Source of the DNA: JBFFXF01 sp041569895
GTDB lineage: Bacteria > Planctomycetota > UBA8108 > JACQVS01
NCBI GenBank assembly: GCA_041569895.1
Contig: JBFFXF010000339.1
Span: 1 to 7,111, forward strand
Direction of reading: 5' to 3'
DNA length: 7,111 bases
Position 1 is the first letter of the stretch, and each line of letters starts with the position of its first letter. The translations under genes were made by a program, and so were the position numbers. This document shows positions 1 through 4,728 of this stretch, piece after piece. The notes under the pieces are model-generated. The model had not been told where the DNA came from. It searched no databases and saw nothing but the letters and a program-made list of their open reading frames with translations.

Positions 1-289
1 CCGAGAGCACGGATCCGGTGCGCTTCACCGTGTCGCCCTCGCGCAGGTCGAGGTACTCGCCGAGGATCACGGCGCCGATCGAGGACTCCTCGAGGTTGAG
101 CGCCAGCCCGAAGGATCCGTTGGCGAACTCGAGCATCTCGCCGGCGAGGCAGTTGTTGAGGCCGTAGATCCGCGCGATGCCGTCACCGACCTCGAGGATG
201 GTTCCCTCCTCCTCGACGGTGAGCTCCGCCCGGTAGGTCTCGATCTCCTTCTTGAGAACCGACGTGATCTCTTCAGGCTTGATCTTCAT
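1..289 (-). CDS. atpA: F1 ATP synthase subunit alpha (N-terminal part, truncated by window edge)
   Basis: Alpha is the non-catalytic nucleotide-binding subunit of the F1 hexamer on the cytoplasmic side of the membrane. Only the first 96 residues are in the window. They begin MKIKPEEITSVLKKEI, the amphipathic N-terminal helix that contacts the delta subunit. The beta-barrel domain follows, with VGDGIARIYGL at about 34-44, GEMLEFANG at 50-58 and GLALNLEESSIGAVILG at 61-77, all characteristic of alpha. The P-loop lies beyond the edge. The ATG at 289 fits the family start, and AGGAAG plus GAG lie a short way upstream. The gene begins inside the end of atpH (17-base overlap), so translation is probably coupled. 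It is the last visible gene of the operon; gamma, beta and epsilon would be expected next. Confidence 0.96.
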   Translation of the reverse strand, partial: MKIKPEEITSVLKKEIETYRAELTVEEEGTILEVGDGIARIYGLNNCLAGEMLEFANGSFGLALNLEESSIGAVILGEYLDLREGDTVKRTGSVLS

Positions 290-851
290 GGATGAACTCG
301 CTTCCTGGCTTCTTCTTGGCGGCGAGCGTGGACAGCTCCCTGAGCCGCGACCGGATGCTGCCATCGACGACGAGATCGCCGTACCGGATCACCAGGCCGC
401 CGAGGATCTCCGGGCGGACGATGTTCTCGAGCAACACGGTCTTGCGGAGCTTCTTGCCGAGAGTGGCGCCCAGCTTCTCGTGCCGGTCCTCGGAGAGCCC
501 CACCGCCGTGACCGCCTCGACCCGGACCCGGTTCATGCGCTCGTCGTAGAGATCGCAGTACTGCTCGAGGATGCTCTCGAGCAGGAACGCCCGCCCCTTC
601 CGCACGACGACGACCTGCAGGAAGTCGACGACGGTGTCGGTGAGCTTGCCGCGGAGCACCTTTTCGAGCGTCTTCTTCTTGCTCGACGCGTCGATGCCGG
701 GCGTGACGATGAAGGTGCGGAAGTCCCGGTCCTCCGCCAGCAGCCGGCGGAGAAACCGGGCCTCCTCGAGCACCGTGTCGAGCTCGTCGCGCTCGGCGGC
801 GAGCTCGATCAGCGCGCGGGCGTACGATGTCGAAATCGGGTCTCTTCTCAC
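273..851 (-). CDS. atpH: F1 ATP synthase subunit delta (OSCP homologue)
   Basis: Delta joins the top of F1 to the b-subunit peripheral stalk. The 192-residue protein has the N-terminal helical domain (SYARALIELAAE, residues 9-20, a typical delta opening). Near the C-terminus is the OSCP signature at about 146-173: VRPEILGGLVIRYGDLVVDG, then a Ser and SRLREL. The usual length is about 180; the extra residues are a charged tail (AAKKKPGSEF...). I chose the GTG at 851 because no ATG is available there and the reading frame further upstream, inside atpF, does not resemble delta. A purine-rich GAGAGAG precedes it. The start lies in a 12-base direct repeat. It is 22 bases after atpF and overlaps the atpA start by 17 bases. 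Confidence 0.93.
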   Translation of the reverse strand: MRRDPISTSYARALIELAAERDELDTVLEEARFLRRLLAEDRDFRTFIVTPGIDASSKKKTLEKVLRGKLTDTVVDFLQVVVVRKGRAFLLESILEQYCDLYDERMNRVRVEAVTAVGLSEDRHEKLGATLGKKLRKTVLLENIVRPEILGGLVIRYGDLVVDGSIRSRLRELSTLAAKKKPGSEFIHEDQA

Positions 852-871
852 GGTCGCTCTCTCACGGTCGC
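846..871 (-). repeat. 12-base tandem duplication at the atpH start
   Basis: On the minus strand GCGACCGTGAGA occurs at 871-860 and again at 857-846, with a 14-base period. Both copies contain a GTG. The second GTG is the likely atpH start. The first opens a five-codon frame whose TGA stop overlaps the second GTG as GTGA. The duplication is plain in the sequence; any effect on initiation is inference. Confidence 0.8.
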
Positions 872-873
872 GA

Positions 874-1488
874 TCACGAGGCCTTGACCTCCTTCTTGTA
901 ATCCTTGATGCACGCGTCGACGATCCCCTCGTGCTCCTTCGGATCGAGGCTCTTCTGGATGACCTTCTCCGCGATGTCGAAGGACAGTCGCGCCGCCTGG
1001 CGGTAGAGGTCGTCGACGGCCGCCTTCTTGGCGAGCTCGATGTCCCGGCGCGCGCGCGCCGAGATCTCCTCGGACTCGCGGCGGGCGCTCTCGACAATGC
1101 TGTTCTTGACGCGCTCGGCGTCCGCCTTGCCCTCGTCGATGATCGCGCGGGCCTCGGACCGGGCCTTCTCGAGGTGGTCCTCGTGCTCGGCCATCATCCG
1201 CTGGGCCTCCTCCCTGGCGCGCTCGGCGGCCTCGAGCGACTCGCGGATGGTGCGCTCGCGCCGGTCGAGGGCCTCGATGATCGGCGGAAAGAGCTTCTTC
1301 CAGAGGATCACCAGCACGATGACGAACGCGAGCACTCCCCAGCCCGAGGTCTTGAAGAGGCGCATCACCTCGGCGGCCATGCCGCCCTCGCCGCCCTCGG
1401 CGGCGAGGAGCGGGACGGACGCCAGGAGCATGACGGTCGCGGACGCCGGCCACACGAGCCAGCGACTTCGATGGACGCTCCGATGCAT
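874..1488 (-). CDS. atpF: F0 ATP synthase subunit b with signal-peptide-like N-terminus
   Basis: Subunit b forms the peripheral stalk: a membrane anchor followed by a long helix reaching delta. The 204-residue product has three parts. Residues 1-31 look like a signal peptide: basic start (MHRSVHRSR), hydrophobic stretch about 16-30, and a plausible cleavage site near LLAAEG. Residues about 48-66 (GWGVLAFVIVLVILWKKLF) are the membrane anchor. Residues 67-204 are highly charged and helical, beginning PPIIEALDRRERTIRESLEA, typical of b. The ATG at 1488 has GGAG with a 7-base spacer. An internal Met (residue 37) would give a protein of ordinary b length, but it lacks as clear a ribosome site. The gene starts 14 bases after atpE. 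Identity is certain; processing of the N-terminus is inferred. Confidence 0.94.
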   Translation of the reverse strand: MHRSVHRSRWLVWPASATVMLLASVPLLAAEGGEGGMAAEVMRLFKTSGWGVLAFVIVLVILWKKLFPPIIEALDRRERTIRESLEAAERAREEAQRMMAEHEDHLEKARSEARAIIDEGKADAERVKNSIVESARRESEEISARARRDIELAKKAAVDDLYRQAARLSFDIAEKVIQKSLDPKEHEGIVDACIKDYKKEVKAS

Positions 1489-1502
1489 CGTTCGACTCCG
1501 GA

Positions 1503-1871
1503 TCAGAGGAATATCGCCAGCAGTGACACCACCACGGCGAACAGACAGACACCCTCGATGAACGCCGCCGTGAGGATCATCGCGCCGCGGATGTCTCCCG
1601 ACGCCTCGGGCTGCCGCGCCATGCTCTCGACCGACGAGCTGGCCAGACGGCCGATGCCGATGCCCGCGCCGATACAGGCGAGACCGACGCCGGCGCCGAC
1701 GCCGAGGGTGAGGAGTCCCTTGCCGAGCGTGAACTTCGTGTTGGTGATGATCGACTGGGCGGCTGCCTTCTTGTCGTCACCCTCGAGCTCGGTCAGCGCC
1801 CGGTCGGGGGAGGTTGGGACCTGGGCGAGCACGAGGAACAGCGCGGAGACCTTCAGGATATCGATTCCCAT
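1503..1871 (-). CDS. atpE: F0 ATP synthase subunit c, N-terminally extended
   Basis: This is the rotor-ring proteolipid that carries ions through F0. At 122 residues it is longer than the usual 70-90. The canonical hairpin occupies about residues 48-122: a Gly-rich helix (GVGAGVGLACIGAGIGIG, 57-74), the polar loop ARQPE (85-89) with the conserved RQP, and a second helix with the ion-carrying Glu106 in AAFIEGVCLFA. The Na+ ligands of Ilyobacter/Propionigenium type rings are absent: the Gln position is Ile, and the Ser, Thr and Tyr after the Glu are Gly, Val and Phe. This favours H+ coupling. The first ~45 residues are a hydrophobic segment (ILKVSALFLVLA, 5-16), then a polar linker (LTELEGDDKKAAA), resembling a presequence. 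AAAGGAG lies 10 bases before the ATG. Confidence 0.95.
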   Translation of the reverse strand: MGIDILKVSALFLVLAQVPTSPDRALTELEGDDKKAAAQSIITNTKFTLGKGLLTLGVGAGVGLACIGAGIGIGRLASSSVESMARQPEASGDIRGAMILTAAFIEGVCLFAVVVSLLAIFL

Positions 1872-1881
1872 CGAAGCTCAA

Positions 1882-1926
1882 CTCCTTTCAGTGACACTCG
1901 GCGGAGACGCCGATCGAAATTGTCAT
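1882..1926 (-). promoter_or_regulatory. atpE translation-initiation leader: mini-ORF, hairpin and strong ribosome site
   Basis: The 76-base atpB-atpE gap is the longest inside the atp operon here. It holds GGGAG (1938-1934), 7 bases before an ATG at 1926. That ATG opens a 12-codon frame, MTISIGVSAECH, with its TGA at 1890-1888. Within this frame is a perfect 6-bp stem with a 4-base loop (TCGGCG-TCTC-CGCCGA, 1913-1898). The last base of the TGA is also the first base of the AAAGGAG that serves atpE (1888-1882). The parts are visible; coupled or enhanced translation of the high-copy c subunit is inference. E. coli atpE also has an enhanced initiation region, but with unrelated sequence. Confidence 0.45.
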
Positions 1927-1947
1927 TTCCAGACTCCCGACGCGCGC

Positions 1948-2847
1948 TCAATGCTCCGGATGGACGGCCATCGACAGGAACACCGTCGAGAGAAACGTGA
2001 ACACGAACGCCTGGATGAACGCCACCAGCAGCTCGAGGAAGCTGAGCGCGATCACCGCGAGGCAGGACATCACCGAGATCCCCGCCCAGGCGACCACCAT
2101 GAGGTTCTTCGCCATCAGGGTGAACCCGAGGATCGCCGCTATCATCGTGTGTCCCGCCACCATGTTGGCGCAGAGACGCACGGCGAGGGCGCACGGCCTG
2201 ACGATGTGGGCCAGGAGCTCCACCGGGATGATCACCGGCAGGACGAAGAACGGCACGTGCGGGAAGAGGTTCTTGAAGTACTTCACCGGAGAGCCGCCCT
2301 GCTCGCGGAGGCCGATGCCGTGGTAGAGGACGAAGGAGCAGAGCGCCAGCGCCGCGGTCAGTCCTATGTTCGCTGTCGCGGTGTTGCCGCCGTGGCCGAT
2401 GTAATCGAAGAGCGGCACCATGCCGAGCAGGTTGTTGATCAGGATGAAGAAGAAGAAAGCCCACGTGAACGGCAGGAACCGATCGCCGTCCTTGCCGAGG
2501 AAGGGACGCACCACCTGATCGCGCAGGAAGAGCATCACCGCTTCCATCATGTTGCCGAAGCGGCCGGGCACGAGGCTCCGGCGGGCCTGGCGGGCGTGCG
2601 CCCAGAAGAGGAGCAGCGTCAGGATGCCCGCGATGACGAACATCAGCACGTGCTTGCCGATGCCGTACTGGTAATAGAGGTGCTCGAAGAAGGCGCCGAA
2701 GCGGTGGTGCAGCGCCACCTGCCAGGCGTAGTCCTCTCCCTCGACGAAGTGCAGGATCGGCCCGTCGACGACGTGCCCGAGCGGATTCGGGTCGCCGCCG
2801 GCCGCCAGCACCGCCGGTCCCGCCAAGAAGCTGGTATTCTCGATCAT
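1948..2847 (-). CDS. atpB: F0 ATP synthase subunit a
   Basis: Subunit a is the integral membrane stator that forms the two proton half-channels against the c ring. The 299-residue product has several hydrophobic helices (about 66-83, 126-148, 160-177, 198-215, 235-250, 252-292). The essential Arg is Arg224 in LAVRLCANMVAGHTM. A Gln at 279 (AFIQAFVFTFLS) matches the conserved Gln of the last helix, and the C-terminus ends SMAVHPEH. The His/Glu pair around the Arg is swapped relative to E. coli: His233 sits at the position of E. coli Glu219 and Glu272 at that of His245, as in mitochondria and many bacteria. The ATG at 2847 lies 22 bases after the upstream gene, with only a distant GGGAG. An N-terminal segment of about 60 residues precedes the first helix. 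Confidence 0.96.
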   Translation of the reverse strand: MIENTSFLAGPAVLAAGGDPNPLGHVVDGPILHFVEGEDYAWQVALHHRFGAFFEHLYYQYGIGKHVLMFVIAGILTLLLFWAHARQARRSLVPGRFGNMMEAVMLFLRDQVVRPFLGKDGDRFLPFTWAFFFFILINNLLGMVPLFDYIGHGGNTATANIGLTAALALCSFVLYHGIGLREQGGSPVKYFKNLFPHVPFFVLPVIIPVELLAHIVRPCALAVRLCANMVAGHTMIAAILGFTLMAKNLMVVAWAGISVMSCLAVIALSFLELLVAFIQAFVFTFLSTVFLSMAVHPEH

Positions 2848-2869
2848 CTCTACCCGCGGATCTCCCGCT

Positions 2870-3337
2870 TCACTCGCTCTTTCTTCGGTCGTTCGCCGCC
2901 CGCGCTGCAGACCGCTCGGCCGCGGCGACCTCGAAACCCTTCCACGTGAAGTAGGCCATCAGCGCCGTCAGGCTGGCCGGCAGGACGCCCGGTCGCCAGA
3001 GGATGCCGACCGCGAGCGTGCCCGCGACGAAGCTCACCAGGCTGATCACCGTCGAGAGCAGCACGCCGCGCACCATCGCGGCGTCGCCGACCCGGGCGGA
3101 GCGCCTCGTGATCATGCGCCCGGCGAGGGCCACCAGACTGCCGAAGACGAGCCCGACCATGAAGCCGGCAAGTTTCTCGGCCCCGCCGAAGACCTGCCAG
3201 GCGGCGCCCACGGCGGCGAAGACGATGGTCACCAGGATGGCGGCGACGAGGCGTGCTCGCCGCCCCGACGTCGCCGGCAGCTCCCTGCCGTCCTGCTGGC
3301 TGGCCGGCTCGCTCGCTGGGCCGCTGACTGACATCAT
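2870..3337 (-). CDS. atpI: AtpI-like membrane protein of the ATP synthase operon
   Basis: This is a 155-residue protein with four predicted membrane helices (about 29-50, 55-75, 89-113, 118-138), a polar N-terminus rich in Ser, Gln and Glu, and a basic, Ala-rich C-terminus (AERSAARAANDRRKSE). Topology, size and position between the atpZ-like frame and atpB match AtpI/UncI proteins, which in other bacteria help assemble or stabilise the c ring. The sequence itself is poorly conserved in this family, so the call rests mainly on context and topology. Two adjacent ATG codons (3337 and 3334) could both start it; no strong ribosome site is visible. It begins 6 bases after the upstream stop, in a short repeat (ATGATGTC CC ATGATGTC), which suggests coupling. 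It ends 22 bases before atpB. Confidence 0.72.
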   Translation of the reverse strand: MMSVSGPASEPASQQDGRELPATSGRRARLVAAILVTIVFAAVGAAWQVFGGAEKLAGFMVGLVFGSLVALAGRMITRRSARVGDAAMVRGVLLSTVISLVSFVAGTLAVGILWRPGVLPASLTALMAYFTWKGFEVAAAERSAARAANDRRKSE

Positions 3338-3343
3338 GGGACA

Positions 3344-3637
3344 TCATGGCTCGTCGCCCGGCGTGGAGTCGTCATCCCGTCGCGTGTCGCCGCCGTCACG
3401 TCGCTTCCGGTAGACCTCGTAGTAGATCGAATACGTTCCCGCGCCGAACCCCAGGAAGAAGCCGAGGACCGCGAACAGCGCCTTCGTCCCGAGCTTGATG
3501 TCGAGCCAGACCCCTCCGGCGACGGGAAGCCCGACGGCGAGGATGAACTGCAGTCCGAGGTGAGAATATCGGAGGTACTGGCCTATCTTCCTGGCCAGCG
3601 GCGTCCGCTCGCTCGACCTGTCGGGGCGCCTGGCGAT
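3344..3637 (-). CDS. atpZ: AtpZ-like small membrane protein, non-canonical start
   Basis: The frame encodes a two-helix protein of the AtpZ/ATPase gene 1 family, a small membrane partner found at the head of many atp operons and proposed to act with AtpI. Visible features are ARKIGQYLRYSHLGLQ, helix 1 (FILAVGLPVAGGVW), the family-type turn GGVWLDIKLGT, helix 2 (FAVLGFFLGFGAGTYSIYY) and a charged tail ending STPGDEP. No ATG, GTG or TTG is found in this frame, and none in any minus-strand frame from the promoter to well inside the coding region. I placed the start at an ATC (3637) because GGAG lies 5 bases before it, giving 97 residues. A CTG at 3598 (84 residues) is the main alternative. The stop is 6 bases before atpI. 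The coding frame is convincing; the start is uncertain. Confidence 0.7.
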   Translation of the reverse strand: MARRPDRSSERTPLARKIGQYLRYSHLGLQFILAVGLPVAGGVWLDIKLGTKALFAVLGFFLGFGAGTYSIYYEVYRKRRDGGDTRRDDDSTPGDEP

Positions 3638-3747
3638 GGCGACTCCGTGCTCTCCGCGACTGAGGGGCTCGTTCCGGGATGCGTCGTCAGGGACCGCTCG
3701 ATCTCGAACCGAGACTCTCCGCGTCCGCTCGCGGACGTGGAGCCGGA

Positions 3748-3799
3748 CTTGTACAGAGGCGTCGCATCTTTGTCAAGGCACTTTGAGAAAAATTTCACG
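3748..3799 (-). promoter_or_regulatory. Probable sigma70-type promoter of the ATP synthase operon
   Basis: On the minus strand a perfect TTGACA (3776-3771) is followed by a 17-base spacer and TACAAG (3753-3748), four of six matches to TATAAT. Just upstream is the only AT-rich stretch in the area (TGAAATTTTTCTCAAAG, about 3797-3781), placed like an UP element. Transcription would begin near 3741 and give a leader of about 100 bases before the atpZ-like frame. The motifs are visible; activity is inferred. Confidence 0.7.
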
Positions 3800-3851
3800 A
3801 ACCTCCGCGCGCCCGGCAGACGACCGCTATCCCCCGCCACCAGCGACGGTT

Positions 3852-3866
3852 CCGGGCGCGGCCCGG
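3852..3866 (-). other. GC-rich palindrome after the SDR gene
   Basis: CCGGGC-CGC-GCCCGG forms a 6-bp stem with a 3-base loop, about 30 bases after the SDR stop. It could end or slow transcription of the upstream operon, but no run of T follows, so it is not a standard intrinsic terminator. The rest of 3777-3895 holds only the AT tract of the promoter and GC-rich sequence in which I see no gene. Confidence 0.35.
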
Positions 3867-3895
3867 GGCGCGATCGCGAGGTGAGCGGGCGCGAC

Positions 3896-4660
3896 TCAGG
3901 GCGCGTCGGGGCCGGTCTCGCGACCCGAGCGCAGGCGCACGACACGCTTGAGGGGCGTCAGGTCGATCTCGTCGAAGACCACGCCGTGGCGGGCGCCGAG
4001 GACGTGCGCGATGACGTCGGCGACCTCCCCGGGCAGGATGGCGTTGGCGTCATCGTCGCCGGGCGCGAAGTCGAGCTCGCGGAAGAACCCGGTGCGCACG
4101 CTCCCCGGGTTGATGAGCGTGACGCGGATGCCCGCAGCCGCGCACTCCTCGCGGAGCGCCTGGGCGAATCCGCGCAGGCCGAACTTCGCGGCGCAGTAGA
4201 GCGTGCCGCGACGGCGCCCGCGGAGCGCGGACTCCGAGCCGATCAGCACGATGTCGCCCCGGCGAGAGCGCTTCAGCGCCGGCAGCAGCGCCCGCGCCAC
4301 GAGGACGTGACTGGTGAGATTGAGGTCGATCGCCTCGCGGACCTCGGCGGCCGAGAACTGCTCGAGCCCCTTGAAGCGCCCCGACCCCGCGGCGAGCACC
4401 GCGCCATCGAGATCGGCGTGGCGGCCGACGAGCGCATCGAGGAACGCCGGCAGCGCGTCGAGATCGGCGAGATCGACGTCGTGTGTCTCGACGCGCCCGC
4501 CGTCCTGAACGGGCAGCTTCGAGCAGTCACGGGCCAGCCCGACGACGCGCGCGCCGCCGGCGAGCAGGCGCTCGACCACGGCGCGGCCGATCCCCGAGCT
4601 CGCCCCGGTGACGATGTACGTGCGTCCGTTGAGCTCGTCGGGTTGCCTGGTCGTGCTCAT
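3896..4660 (-). CDS. Short-chain dehydrogenase/reductase (classical SDR)
   Basis: This is a 254-residue NAD(P)-dependent oxidoreductase with a Rossmann fold. Motifs in order are TGASSGIG (18-25, dinucleotide-binding loop), DVDLAD (61-66), AAG (90-92, the NNAG equivalent), Asn114 in DLNLTS, Ser142 in LIGSES, Tyr155 and Lys159 in YCAAK, and NPGSVRTGF (184-192). The Ser-Tyr-Lys-Asn active site is complete. Arg44 after the second strand (GLARD) hints at NADP(H), but that is inference. Length is typical for a classical SDR, and the substrate cannot be read from the sequence. The ATG at 4660 is chosen because SDR homology begins about ten residues later; upstream codons in frame run into the SPL-like gene. 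The start overlaps the TGA of a mini-ORF (ATGA). It is the last gene before the atp promoter. Confidence 0.9.
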   Translation of the reverse strand: MSTTRQPDELNGRTYIVTGASSGIGRAVVERLLAGGARVVGLARDCSKLPVQDGGRVETHDVDLADLDALPAFLDALVGRHADLDGAVLAAGSGRFKGLEQFSAAEVREAIDLNLTSHVLVARALLPALKRSRRGDIVLIGSESALRGRRRGTLYCAAKFGLRGFAQALREECAAAGIRVTLINPGSVRTGFFRELDFAPGDDDANAILPGEVADVIAHVLGARHGVVFDEIDLTPLKRVVRLRSGRETGPDAP

Positions 4661-4728
4661 GGCGTTCGGGTCGATTTCGTTCGGTCGATGGCGTTCAGAT
4701 GGCTCGCGTTCATGTCGATGGCGTTCAT
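4657..4728 (-). CDS. Mini-ORF of 23 codons with pentapeptide repeats, coupled at both ends
   Basis: The frame begins MNAIDMNASHLNAID and ends DRTKSTRTP. Its ATG overlaps the stop of the SPL-like gene and its TGA overlaps the start of the SDR gene, both as ATGA. The first 15 residues are three copies of a five-residue unit, from 15-base DNA repeats of ATGAACGCCATCGAC type. I recognise no family. It may be a real coupling peptide that carries ribosomes from one gene to the next, or an incidental frame in an expanded short repeat. Its exact fit between two ATGA junctions is the main argument that it is translated. Confidence 0.35.
   Translation of the reverse strand: MNAIDMNASHLNAIDRTKSTRTP
4657..4728 (-). 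repeat. Degenerate ~15-base tandem repeat between the SPL-like and SDR genes
   Basis: On the minus strand ATGAACGCCATCGAC, ATGAACGCGAGCCAT and CTGAACGCCATCGAC follow each other directly. Two decayed copies come next (CGAACGAAATCGAC, CCGAACGCCATGAG), the last containing the SDR start codon. The shared core is GAACGCCATCGA. About five units fill the whole gap between the two larger genes. Confidence 0.75.

Noticed and set aside
1503..1871. Possible Na+-coupled c ring
   Set aside because: The Gln, Ser, Thr and Tyr ligands of Na+-binding rings are replaced by Ile, Gly, Val and Phe around the conserved Glu.
571..2949. Plus-strand open frame of 792 codons across the ATP synthase genes
   Set aside because: It lies antisense to five clear atp genes, and its translation is low-complexity (runs of Arg, His, Glu and Asp) with no recognisable domain. 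It is a high-GC shadow.
3869..3878. CGCGATCGCG palindrome after the SDR gene, similar to HIP1-type octamers
   Set aside because: A single copy of a GC-rich palindrome is expected by chance in DNA of this composition, and no other copies were noticed here.
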